This document shows positions 18,064 to 26,747 of a DNA stretch of 64,000 bases, in pieces. Numbering within the stretch: position 1 is the first letter of the stretch; each line of letters starts with the position of its first letter. Origin of the DNA: Solwaraspora sp. WMMD792 (GTDB lineage Bacteria > Actinomycetota > Actinomycetes > Mycobacteriales > Micromonosporaceae); assembly GCF_029626105.1 (NCBI RefSeq), contig NZ_JARUBH010000009.1, positions 2,542,001 to 2,606,000 on the forward strand, given 5' to 3'. Made by a program: the position numbers and the translations under genes. A model generated the notes under the pieces. The model worked only from the letters and a program-made list of their open reading frames with translations. It searched no databases and had not been told where the DNA came from.

Positions 18064-19185
18064 ATGGCCAGTCCTTCTCGTACACACGCCATCGTCGTCG
18101 GGATCGACGAGTACCAAATCGGGACAGCGGCACGGCTGACCGGACCCGTTGACGACGCGATCCGGTTCACCCAGTGGTTCCTCAAGAGCGGCGTGCCGGC
18201 CACTAGACTGCACCTCGCGGTCACGCCGTGCCCTCCGGAGGCCGACGAGCTCCGAAGCGCCGGCGTCGACGTCCGTAGCGCCAGCAAAGCCGACATCCAC
18301 CGCCTGCTCACCCGTGACCTGCCGAAGTGGGACGGCGACCTGCTGTGGGTAGTCTGGGGCGGACACGGCGCCGTCGACGAACTACGGCGGCGGCGCCTCT
18401 ACTACGCTGACTCCACCCACGCCGACCCGGCAACCCTCGACCTCGAATCGGCGATGGCCATGGCTGCGAGCAGCTACATCCCCGCGTTCGATCGACAGAT
18501 CTGGGTCATTGACGCCTGTCAAACTCACGGCGTCGCAGCCAGACCACGCTGGGTGGCCGGGACCGAGACGTTCCCGCTCGGCACTCCGGAACAAACCCGC
18601 GACCAGGACGCGCTGTTCGCAGCCAGCCTGGGACAACCAGCGCTGAACCTGACGGCCGCGCGCACCGGCCTGTTCAGCGCCGAGGTCCTGCGCGAACTCG
18701 AAGCCGTCGACCAAGGGCCGTGGCCGCCCGACATCGACGCGCTCACCGCCCGGCTCCGGGAGCACTTCACCCGACTGCGCAACAGCGGCGTCCACGGACA
18801 GACACCTACCTACCTGTGGTACCGCAGTCGGCACGGCGACGAGGGACAGCTGCTGCAGTCCGGCCCGGCACCAGCCACGCCCACCCACTCGGCCCGGGTC
18901 GACCTGCGGCTGCTGGGCACCGCTGCCGACGCCCTGGTGATGATCGACGAGTTCGTCCGCATGGACACACGCGAGGAAATACTGTCTACGCTGCGCCGCA
19001 GCATCTACGCGTCGATCAATCGGCAGGCCAACGCCCGGCTGGAGGCCATTAGCGCGCTTCGGACCTGCAGCCGTTACTCCGGCGGCTTGTCAGAACTGGT
19101 GGAAGCGGTCCGCTTCTTCAGCAGCGACACCACCCGCGCCGACAACTTCGCAGCCGCCGCACACCGACTCACCGCCGCCAGCTGA
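18064..19185 (+). CDS. Caspase-like cysteine protease with C-terminal EAD (module B effector)
   Basis: I take the ATG at 18064 (373 residues), where the caspase fold starts with THAIVVGIDEYQ; the frame is open further upstream but that part has no fold-like sequence. The catalytic pair is His101 in VVWGGHGAVDE and Cys152 in VIDACQTHG, the usual p20 caspase/metacaspase arrangement. A LFAASLGQPALN strand and the TGLFS block complete the peptidase core. Residues ~280-370 form a helical domain (DEFVRMDTREEILSTL...GLSELVEAVRFF) equivalent to an effector-associated domain and shared with the fragment at 3-473. It is presumably the toxic or processing effector released by the NTPase core. Its target is unknown. 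Confidence 0.82.
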   Translation: MASPSRTHAIVVGIDEYQIGTAARLTGPVDDAIRFTQWFLKSGVPATRLHLAVTPCPPEADELRSAGVDVRSASKADIHRLLTRDLPKWDGDLLWVVWGGHGAVDELRRRRLYYADSTHADPATLDLESAMAMAASSYIPAFDRQIWVIDACQTHGVAARPRWVAGTETFPLGTPEQTRDQDALFAASLGQPALNLTAARTGLFSAEVLRELEAVDQGPWPPDIDALTARLREHFTRLRNSGVHGQTPTYLWYRSRHGDEGQLLQSGPAPATPTHSARVDLRLLGTAADALVMIDEFVRMDTREEILSTLRRSIYASINRQANARLEAISALRTCSRYSGGLSELVEAVRFFSSDTTRADNFAAAAHRLTAAS

Positions 19186-19309
19186 TCACCGAACGCACGC
19201 CCTCGCCGATCTAGCGGAGAAGACCCGGCCGAACCGGGCCACCGTCGAACTGCCCGGTTGGTAGGGCGACAACGGCAGGCCGTTCCAGCGGACGCGTACC
19301 GTTTCGCAG

Positions 19310-20265
19310 ATGAGCGAGGCAGGAAACCGGGTGAGCAGCCCAGATCAGACGAGCGGTACGGACGTACCGCAGCTGCTGACCGCGGCGCGTGCCGGCGACG
19401 GCACCGCCTTCGGCCACCTCGTCGGCCCGCTCCGCGACGAACTGCACGCACACTGCTACCGGATGCTCGGCTCGGTGCACGACGCCGACGACGCGGTCCA
19501 GGAAACCTTCGGGCCCTGACCATCATCGAGCGTCGCGGACGACGGGAACTCCCCACCGACCTGAGCCCACAGGGGGCACCCCTGGCCGAGACGGTGTGGC
19601 TGGGTCCGTACCCGGACCAGCCGGCCGCACCGACGGCGTCGCGCAGCCCGGAAGCGCAGATCATCGCCCAGGAAAGCGTCGAGCTGGCGTTCGTCGCGGC
19701 CCTGCAACACCTGTCGGCCACGCAGCGCGCCGTCCTGCTGCTCCGCGACGTACTCGCCTACCCCGCCAGCGACGTCGCCGACCTGCTGGACACGACCGTC
19801 CCCGCCGTCAACAGCGCCCTGCAACGCGCCCGCAGAGCCGTCGCCGAGCTGCATCCGACCCCCAGCCAGCAGCGGACCCTGGCCGCGCTCGGCGACGCCG
19901 CACAGCGCGAGCTCGCCCGACGGTACGCGGCCGCGTGGCAGGCGAACGACGTCGACACCATCGTGGCGATGCTGACCGAGGACGCGCGCTACTCGATGCC
20001 GCCGATGACCACCTGGTACGACGGACGCGACGCGATCCGCCCCTTCCTGGTCGACGTGGTGCTGCGGCACCGCTGGCGGTTCCTGCCGACCCGGGCCAAC
20101 GGGCAACTCGCCTTCGGCACGTACCTGTGGAACGACGACCGGGACGCGTACGTCCCCGCCGGCCTGGACGTGCTCACGCTGCGCGGACAGCAGGTCGCCG
20201 AGGTGGTCGCGTTCCTCGACGCCGACTTCCCGACCTTCGGCCTACCCGCCCTGCTGACCGGCTGA
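19310..20265 (+). pseudogene. ECF sigma-70 family sigma factor, internal deletion plus frameshift
   Basis: The first part (19310-19519) encodes a normal sigma region 2 start, [45 protein letters not shown], then stops. The remainder continues in another frame from about 19523 with [14 protein letters not shown], region 4 ([39 protein letters not shown]) and a C-terminal SnoaL-like domain ending [10 protein letters not shown]. Family members have ~25-30 residues between QET and the ERRGRRELP segment (the WRxxxRFxGRSSLRTWLYRIATN part of region 2), and these are missing. A single out-of-frame deletion explains both features. The gene cannot give a working sigma factor unless the sequence is wrong here. 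Confidence 0.82.
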
Positions 20266-20367
20266 CCGGCCGGCCTGTCGGGCCGGTGTGGCGCTGCGCG
20301 ATGAGTTTGCGGCCCGGCCGGGGTGGTAGTGCCGACGGACACGCCGACCGGAAGGACACCACCGACC

Positions 20368-20913
20368 ATGGCCACCACCGAAGAACAGATCCGTACGCTG
20401 ATCGGACGTTGGACGGCGGCGGTCCAGCGCCGCGACCTGGCGGCCGTCCTGGCCGACCACGCCGACGACATCGTGATGTTCGACGTCCCACCACCGCAGC
20501 AGGGGGTACGCGGCATTGACGCCTACCGGGAGAGCTGGCCGCCGTTCTTCCAGTGGCTGGCCGGCGGAGGTGGGGTGTTCGAGATCGAATCGCTGGAGGT
20601 CGCCGCAGGCGACGACGTCGCTTTCGCGTACGCGCTGCTGCGCTGCGGCACCGAGGCGAGCTTCGCCGAGCAGCCGGACGTCCGGCTGCGATTGACCCTC
20701 GGCCTGCGGAGGCAGAACGGCCGGTGGATCGTCGCCCACGAGCACCATTCGTTCCCACTGGCCGACACCACCCCGCAGGACCCGGCCCCGGATCAGGGCG
20801 CGGCCCAAGCCGAACAGGACCTACGCCAGCTGCACCAGGACTGGTTCGACGCCACCACGGCGAAGGACCTCGACCGGCTGACCGCCCCGATCGCCGACGA
20901 CGTCGTCTCCTGA
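20368..20913 (+). CDS. SnoaL-like/SgcJ-type NTF2-fold protein, probably truncated
   Basis: 181 residues starting at MATTEEQIRTLIGRW. Residues 1-~125 are a full SnoaL/NTF2-like domain (RDLAAVLADHADDIVMFDVPPPQQGVRGIDAYRESW ... RWIVAHEHHSFPL). A second domain of the same type then begins (DLRQLHQDWFDATTAKDLDRLTAPIADDVVS) but stops after ~30 residues. Relatives with two such domains continue past this point, so the gene looks cut by the rearrangement that also left a PadR remnant just downstream. No catalytic role can be assigned; such domains bind small hydrophobic molecules or serve as isomerases/hydrolases. Confidence 0.65.
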   Translation: MATTEEQIRTLIGRWTAAVQRRDLAAVLADHADDIVMFDVPPPQQGVRGIDAYRESWPPFFQWLAGGGGVFEIESLEVAAGDDVAFAYALLRCGTEASFAEQPDVRLRLTLGLRRQNGRWIVAHEHHSFPLADTTPQDPAPDQGAAQAEQDLRQLHQDWFDATTAKDLDRLTAPIADDVVS

Positions 20914-21049
20914 CGAACACGAGCAACCTCTGCGGTCCTGAACCACGTCCGGTTGGAGCCGGCCGAAGCGACGCCCTCCGGCAGCTGGTCGCGCCGGACC
21001 CGCGTCCTCCAACGTCGGGATGGCGCGTGGCGGACGGTCCACCAGCACC

Positions 21050-21203
21050 TTTCGTACCCTACGACCCGTCGACTGGCGCCAAACTCGGTCCTGAGCTGGT
21101 AGCCGTACTTGGGGCCGTCGGCGAAGAGAGCCAACAGCCCCACCGCGCCGCAGTTCGCTACATACCGGACACGCGACCAAGTAGGTAGTTGCCCAGTAAG
21201 CAT
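21050..21203 (-). pseudogene. PadR-type regulator remnant
   Basis: The leftward reading from 21203 gives AVGLLALFADGPKYGYQLRTEFGA, a good match to the start of the PadR winged-helix domain (LLGLLAEGPxYGYxLKxxF). Beyond this the frame no longer matches; the DNA to about 21000 shows only weak, frame-shifted resemblance. It is a 5' fragment beside the truncated SnoaL gene. Together with the 20914-21049 stretch, which holds no recognisable gene, it marks a decayed junction. Confidence 0.5.
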
Positions 21204-21259
21204 TCCCCCTCGATGCGGCGGTACACGTCTCGTGTCTCCACCCGGTACGGTGGCAAGCC

Positions 21260-21379
21260 ATGCACGCGCTGAAGCCCTGGCATCTGGCCGTACTGCTGCT
21301 CACCGGTCTACTGTTCGTCGGCGGTACCACAGCAGTCATCGCCGCTCTTCTCGTGGCCGCCAAACGGGGCAAACGCTAA
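21260..21379 (+). CDS. Tiny single-span membrane protein
   Basis: 39 residues. MHALKPWHL opens the protein, followed by one hydrophobic segment (residues ~9-33) and a basic end AAKRGKR. The LKPWHL start followed by a hydrophobic span resembles the N-terminus of actinomycete TatA proteins, but the FGAKRLPD hinge and amphipathic helix of TatA are absent, so it is not a working TatA. It sits 68 bp left of the oldest end of CRISPR array 1. Function unknown. Confidence 0.5.
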   Translation: MHALKPWHLAVLLLTGLLFVGGTTAVIAALLVAAKRGKR

Positions 21380-21447
21380 ACCCGCAAAAGCCTCTTCCGC
21401 GTACGCTGCGAGCGACCTTGGCCGGTCTCGTCGTAAGCGCAGAGCCG

Positions 21448-23972
21448 GGGTCAATCCCCGCATTCGCGGGGAGCAAGCCGGACATCCGGGTCCGGCGAGG
21501 ATCGCAACAGGACCATCCCCGCGCGCGCAGGGAGCAGTTGACGACGGCGGTACTGGACCGGCCGCCGCTGGGACCATCCCTGCGTACGCGGGGAGCAGCC
21601 TGGTAGATGTCGACCCGAGACCTGACCGCAGGGACCATCCCCGCGTGCGCGGGGAGCAGACGATGGTGTCGAGGGGATCGACCAACCGCGCGGGACCATC
21701 CCCGCGTGCGCGGGGAGCAGTAGATCGTGCCCGTGTCCCCGTTGATGAGCCAGGGACCATCCCCGCGCGGGAAGCAGCAGCAGCTGTTCCGGCTGGTCGG
21801 CTGGAATCCGGGACCATCCCCGCGTGCGCGGGGAGCAGGCGACCAGGCCGACGCGCTGCACCACGCTGCGGGGACCATCCCCGCGTGCGCGGGGAGCAGC
21901 TGGACGCCGGCGTGTACGGGTCGTCGTTCCGGGGACCATCCCCGCGTGCGCGGGGAGCAGCGAGTCGGCCCCCTGCGACGACCGCTTGATCCGGGACCAT
22001 CCCCGCGTGCGCGGGGAGCAGGCGAAAGCCCGTGGTGCGGTGCGGAACCAGGTGGGACCATCCCCGCGTGCGCGGGGAGCAGTCGATGGCCGACGTGGCA
22101 CCCGAGGCGGCCATGGGACCATCCCCGCGTGCGCGGGGAGCAGACCGCGTTGAGCACCATGTCGATGCCCCGGTAGGGACCATCCCCGCGTGCGCGGGGA
22201 GCAGTGGCCGTCGCCGGTGCCGTCCTTACGGATGCTGGGACCATCCCCGCGTGCGCGGGGAGCAGACCCCCCTGAGCCGCACGGATAGCCACGTGTCGGG
22301 ACCATCCCCGCGTGCGCGGGGAGCAGCGAATCGCCGGTCAGGCTCCGCGAGTCGACCAGGGACCATCCCCGCGTGCGCGGGGAGCAGGTGCCATTGGTCT
22401 GCTTCGCGGCCCGCGTTGAGGGACCATCCCCGCGTGCGCGGGGAGCAGGTGCCATTGGTCTGCTTCGCGGCCCGCGTTGAGGGACCATCCCCGCGTGCGC
22501 GGGGAGCAGGTGCTCGGCAACGCCGGCTTGGACCTAGCGTGGGGACCATCCCCGCGTGCGCGGGGAGCAGCATTCCCCTGAGTCTCGGGAAAGGTGCGCG
22601 GGGGACCATCCCCGCGTGCGCGGGGAGCAGGCAAGGGGAATCGAAAGGCCACAGGCGGCTATGGAACCATCCCCGCGTGCGCGGGGAGCAGCGCTCGCGC
22701 GGCCGGGCCAGATCGTCAGATCGGGGACCATCCCCGCGTGCGCGGGGAGCAGTCTTCGCCGGGTATTCGGGCGCGTCCTGCTCGAGGACCATCCCCGCGT
22801 GCGCGGGGAGCAGTTCCCGGTCGAGCCGTTCCCGGAGCCAGTCCAGGGACCATCCCCGCGTGCGCGGGGAGCAGATCGACCCGATCCGTATCGACGGGCT
22901 GCAGCCGGGACCATCCCCGCGTGCGCGGGGAGCAGCACCCCACCAGCTAAGCCGCTCTGAGGCAGAGTGGACCATCCCCGCGTGCGCGGGGAGCAGGGAG
23001 CAGACGTAGCTGGGCTGGTCTGGCGTCGGGGACCATCCCCGCGTGCGCGGGGAGCAGACGACACGGCCTCGTGGCCGGCGGCGTCCTGGGGGACCATCCC
23101 CGCGTGCGCGGGGAGCAGCCGAGAGCCAGCATCGCTTCGTCGAGATCGACGGGACCATCCCCGCGTGCGCGGGGAGCAGCACTGTGGGTGCAATTCGGGT
23201 GGAATAGTCCGCGGACCATCCCCGCGTGCGCGGGGAGCAGCTGCATGTAGCCGTTCGACCAGTCGCTGATCGCGGACCATCCCCGCGTGCGCGGGGAGCA
23301 GGATGCGGGGGCGCAGGCCGACTGAACCCCGCTGGGACCATCCCCGCGTGCGCGGGGAGCAGGTCCTGGACCAGGTCAGTCAGGTCCAGGAGAAGGGACC
23401 ATCCCCGCGTGCGCGGGGAGCAGGGGACCGCCGTACACGCCTGGCTGGCGGACGCGGGACCATCCCCGCGTGCGCGGGGAGCAGCCGGCGGCCGCGGCGA
23501 TGTTGTCGAGCACCGCGGGACCATCCCCGCGTGCGCGGGGAGCAGATCACGCGCTGCGTAGTGGCCACAGCTGCCGCGGGACCATCCCCGCGTGCGCGGG
23601 GAGCAGGTCATCAAGTCCGCTGACCTACCGCCGTTCCCGGGACCATCCCCGCGTGCGCGGGGAGCAGATCGACAACTACCGGCTGATCGCCGCCGAACTG
23701 GGACCATCCCCGCGTGCGCGGGGAGCAGGTCGACGATTTCGCGGGCGCAGTTTCCAACAAGGGACCATCCCCGCGTGCGCGGGGAGCAGCAGCGGCTGTT
23801 CCGCGCGGAGGTCAGCGGCCTGGGACCATCCCCGCGTGCGCGGGGAGCAGATCGCCGGCCTGGAGTCGGAGGTGCGGGAGCTGGGACCATCCCCGCGTGC
23901 GCGGGGAGCAGAGCGAGCACAACCCGCGCGGGTTGCCTGAGCTGGGACCATCCCCGCGTGCGCGGGGAGCAG
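21448..23972 (-). CRISPR. Type I-E CRISPR array 1, 42 repeats / 41 spacers
   Basis: The 29-nt repeat reads GGGACCATCCCC...GGGGAGCAG on this strand, with a 7-bp stem CCCCGCG/CGCGGGG. Spacers are 32 nt (period 61); one is 31 nt. Repeats at the left end are degenerate: 21448-21476 differs at several bases, 21509-21537 and 21570-21598 have point changes, and 21753-21777 has lost 4 nt of the stem-loop. This marks the left as the old (trailer) end and the right as the leader end, so the array is transcribed leftward; the minus-strand repeat CTGCTCCCCGCG... has the usual I-E orientation. Spacers 22388-22419 and 22449-22480 are identical. Another repeat variant (GGAACCAT) occurs near 22663. Confidence 0.97.
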
Positions 23973-24045
23973 GCTTGTTGAACTGGGCGTTTAAGGGCTC
24001 GGGGCCCGGTTTTCATTCACTTTGGTTTGGCTCCTGTCGATCAGT
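23973..24045 (-). promoter_or_regulatory. CRISPR array 1 leader
   Basis: Sequence right after the last repeat matches the region right of array 2 (40433-40505). Shared blocks are CTGGGCGTTTA ending 11-21 nt in, CCGGTTTTC, and TTCACTTT, in the same order and spacing. This conservation next to the least degenerate repeats identifies the leader, where new spacers integrate and the pre-crRNA promoter should lie. It overlaps the last codons of cas2, whose stop is at 24013. Confidence 0.75.
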
Positions 24046-24405
24046 GGACCGGGTGGAGGCGCGTCGGGCGAATCGGCGCCGCTTGGACGCTTTGCTCCAC
24101 CCCGTTGGCGGTGCGGCGGCAACGGCGGCGGGTTCGGCCGGCCGGCGCATCAACATGATGCCGTCGAAGTCGACCGGGTGCCAGTGGTGGTCGTGCACCT
24201 TGAACGACAGCCGCTGCTCACCGCGTACCTGGTAGACCATCAGGGCACGGCCAGGGCCGGCGAGTTCGACGACTCTGCCCCAGAGCCGGTCGCGTACCCG
24301 GGCGGTGACGTGACCGACGTACACGCCGGCCGAGATCTCCAGCAGCCACTGCGTCAGGTGACCGCGTAGGCCCGCCGGGCAGGCGGTGAGGACGATGACG
24401 ACCAT
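24013..24405 (-). CDS. cas2: Type I-E CRISPR-associated Cas2e
   Basis: 130 residues starting MVVIVLTACPAGLRGHLTQWLLEISAGVYVG, the standard Cas2e N-terminus; VYQVRGEQRLSFKVHDHHWHPVDFDGI follows. It partners Cas1 in spacer integration. The ATG overlaps the cas1 stop by one base (TGATG). After residue ~95 a Pro/Ala then very basic tail (SKASKRRRFARRASTRS) runs into the leader of array 1, so the last ~10 codons coincide with leader sequence. Confidence 0.93.
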   Translation of the reverse strand: MVVIVLTACPAGLRGHLTQWLLEISAGVYVGHVTARVRDRLWGRVVELAGPGRALMVYQVRGEQRLSFKVHDHHWHPVDFDGIMLMRRPAEPAAVAAAPPTGWSKASKRRRFARRASTRSTDRQEPNQSE

Positions 24406-25367
24406 CAGAAGTCGACCTCGTACTCGTCGGCGTAGTTGATGCCGCTGGGCATCTCGACACCGGACTCGTCCCAGAGGTTGACGACGTCCTCACCGAAGGC
24501 GTGCCCGTCCGGCTCGTCACCGGCGGACGGCGGCAGAAGCAGTCTGCGGACGTCGTAGGCGCACCGGTCGAGCAGGTTCAGCTCGAACAGCTTGTCGCGG
24601 ACGGCGCGGCGGGTGTCCGCCGGTACGTCGATCGATCCGCCTGCCACGACGTCGAACGCGACCGGGATGCTCACTTCTGCCTTGTACAGGTCGGCGATGT
24701 CGTAGACGAAGGACCGTTCGTGGCCGGTGTGGATGAAGCCGAGGCCGGGTGCCGCGCCGAGGGCGACGATGACGGCGTGGACGACCCCGTACAGGCAAAC
24801 GTGCGCGGCGGACAGCGCCTGGTTGATCGGGTCGGATCCGGCGAAGTTCTCCGGGTCGTAGTCCCGGTGGGTCCAGGTCACCTTGGTACGCCGGGCGTGT
24901 TCCCGGTAGATGCGTCTGACCCGTGCCCCTTCCCTGCCCCGCAACTGCTGCATGGTCAGCTTGTCGGTGTCCTCGTCCGGGAAGCGCATGTCATACATGG
25001 CGCGGGCCACGGTGAGCCGCCGGTCCCGGTGGGACACGGCGGCGGCCTGGGCGACGAGCAGCCGGCTGGACCGGGCCAGCGATCGGCCATGGGCGTAGTA
25101 GCGCACGCCCTGCTCTCCGACCCAGACGACGGTGGCTCCGTTGTCGGCGAGCAGCATCATCGCCTGGTGGGTGACGGTGGTGCCGGGGCCGAGCAGCAGC
25201 ACTCCGAGGCTCGCAGCCGCGATGTGCACGGTCCCTTTGGCGTCGGTCGCGGTGATGGCGTTGCTGTCCCGGTGGATGACGCAGCGTTCCTGGTAGATGA
25301 AGCTGATCCGGTCCTGGGCGCGGACCAGGTCGGGTAGCTCCGGAGGCCGTACGCCGGGGATCTTCAT
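24405..25367 (-). CDS. cas1: Type I-E CRISPR-associated endonuclease Cas1
   Basis: 320 residues from the ATG at 25367, which overlaps the cas6e stop (ATGA); the frame is open upstream but that part is antisense-like. It has the Cas1e build: an N-terminal beta domain (RISFIYQERCVIHRDSNAITATDAKGTVHIAAASLGVLLLGPGTTVTHQA), then a helical catalytic domain with the metal-binding acidic/His residues in DPINQALSAAHVCLYGV, GFIHTGHERSFVYDIADLYK and a C-terminal acidic tail. With Cas2 it integrates new spacers at the leader end. Confidence 0.95.
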   Translation of the reverse strand: MKIPGVRPPELPDLVRAQDRISFIYQERCVIHRDSNAITATDAKGTVHIAAASLGVLLLGPGTTVTHQAMMLLADNGATVVWVGEQGVRYYAHGRSLARSSRLLVAQAAAVSHRDRRLTVARAMYDMRFPDEDTDKLTMQQLRGREGARVRRIYREHARRTKVTWTHRDYDPENFAGSDPINQALSAAHVCLYGVVHAVIVALGAAPGLGFIHTGHERSFVYDIADLYKAEVSIPVAFDVVAGGSIDVPADTRRAVRDKLFELNLLDRCAYDVRRLLLPPSAGDEPDGHAFGEDVVNLWDESGVEMPSGINYADEYEVDF

Positions 25368-26044
25368 CGTGCGGCGTCGGCGGGGGCCAGGGTCATCAAC
25401 CCGCAGCCGTACGCCTTGGCGTGCCCGATGCCGGCGGTGAGCACGCGACGCAGGGCCTGCGGGTCGCGGACGGCGAGGACGCCGTCGTAGGTGACGGTAC
25501 GGATGACGACCGGGCGGTCTCCCCCGCGTCGCCCGAAGCTCTGGGTGGTCTGGTTGTGCAGGATCAGGTTCAGGTCGTCGTCGGTGCCGCGCAGGATCTC
25601 GAACCCGTTGGGTTCGGCGCGTTTGACCAGCCACTGGGTCTGCTGTTGGACGGTGACGTGGCCGTACCGTTTGGTGTCGGCGGTGGGGTCCTTGGGTCGG
25701 CCGTCGCGGACCGGGTTGGCGGTGAGGCGGAACGCCCACTGCTGTCCGGCGGCGAGCTGGTCGAGGAAGCCGCCGTACGGTCGGGTCTGCCACCGTTCGC
25801 CGGTGGTTGGCCAGCCGGCCTGTTCGACGAGGTGGGTCAGGTCGGGTCGGCCGGGGCTGACGATGTAGAGCACCGGCTGGTTGCCGGTGGTGTCGAGCCG
25901 CCACAGGGTGCGACGGCCGTCGCGGGTGTGGTCGGCGTCGTCGGCGAAGCCGGACATGACGGCGGCGTGCATGACCTGTGGCGAGCCGAGGAGTCGTCGG
26001 CTGTCCCGACGTGCCTTGTTGAGTCGGAACCGGGTGAGGTACAC
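25364..26044 (-). CDS. cas6e: Type I-E crRNA endoribonuclease Cas6e
   Basis: 226 residues with the double ferredoxin fold of Cas6e. His26 in SPQVMHAAV is the position of the catalytic histidine in the family, and the C-terminal glycine-rich loop is GHAKAYGCGLMTLAP. It cuts the pre-crRNA at the base of the repeat hairpin (the CCCCGCG/CGCGGGG stem here) and stays bound in Cascade. It starts 1 nt from the cas5 stop and overlaps cas1 by 4 nt. Confidence 0.94.
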   Translation of the reverse strand: MYLTRFRLNKARRDSRRLLGSPQVMHAAVMSGFADDADHTRDGRRTLWRLDTTGNQPVLYIVSPGRPDLTHLVEQAGWPTTGERWQTRPYGGFLDQLAAGQQWAFRLTANPVRDGRPKDPTADTKRYGHVTVQQQTQWLVKRAEPNGFEILRGTDDDLNLILHNQTTQSFGRRGGDRPVVIRTVTYDGVLAVRDPQALRRVLTAGIGHAKAYGCGLMTLAPADAAR

Positions 26045-26045
26045 G

Positions 26046-26747
26046 TCAGCCTCCGAGGACTTGCATGGGGTCGTGGCTGGGGATGGTGGCCACCTGTGTG
26101 TCGGGGTGGGGCAGTTCGACGTGTTCGCGCACGACGAGCCGCCACCCGTGTTGCCGGTGGGTGGGGTCGAAGCTGACCGGCTGGTCGCGGATCGTCTCGG
26201 TGAACGGGTCGGTGTCGTCGGCGTCGCGCAGCATCTCCAGGGTCACGGTCGCTGACCGTCTGGTGCGCCGGTGCCAGGCGGACGCTTCCCAGCGGTGTCG
26301 GCGCAGCACGTCGACCGGGGTGCCGGGGTGCACGCCGAGGCTGACGGGCAGCACCGGCGGGCAGGATCGGCGGCCGAGGTAGAGCGGGAACTGTGGTCGG
26401 CGCAGCGCGTCGTGCAGGCCGGTGAGCAGGTCTTCGTCGCCGCCGACGGCGGCGACGAAGACGGCGTCGCTGAGGTAGTGCCGGTAGGACAGGGGTAGTG
26501 CGGAGCCGTCGAGGCGTCGGGCCGTCTGGAAGTCGCGCAGCACGGTGCCGGGCTGGTCGACGCGTACGGCGAAGCTGAGGCGGAGCAGTTCGGTCAGCGG
26601 CTCGGTGCGCCGGATGCCCTTGGCGGCGGCGAGCATGCCGATGACGCCGCTTTTCGTCGGCGCGGTTTCGGTGCCTCGGTAGACGAACCGGCTGCTGGCA
26701 CCCCAGGCTTGCAGCGGTCCGGCGAGCCGCAGCAGCAGGGTGTTCAT
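26046..26747 (-). CDS. cas5e: Cascade subunit Cas5e (CasD)
   Basis: 233 residues. The N-terminus MNTLLLRLAGPLQAWGASSRFVYRGTETAPTKSGVIGMLAAAKG is the family signature, and RDFQTARR plus a DAVFVAAVGG block follow. Cas5e binds the 5' handle of the crRNA in Cascade. Its ATG overlaps the cas7 stop by 4 nt. Confidence 0.95.
   Translation of the reverse strand: MNTLLLRLAGPLQAWGASSRFVYRGTETAPTKSGVIGMLAAAKGIRRTEPLTELLRLSFAVRVDQPGTVLRDFQTARRLDGSALPLSYRHYLSDAVFVAAVGGDEDLLTGLHDALRRPQFPLYLGRRSCPPVLPVSLGVHPGTPVDVLRRHRWEASAWHRRTRRSATVTLEMLRDADDTDPFTETIRDQPVSFDPTHRQHGWRLVVREHVELPHPDTQVATIPSHDPMQVLGG

Noticed and set aside
21260-21379. TatA
   Set aside because: Only the LKPWHL start and hydrophobic span match; the FGAKRLPD hinge and amphipathic helix are absent.
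22226-24016. Long frames across the arrays (up to ~596 codons) with repeated SPRTRGWS / PAHAGMVP / IPACAGS words
   Set aside because: They are translations of the CRISPR repeat (61-bp period, changing frame each unit) and spacers, not proteins.
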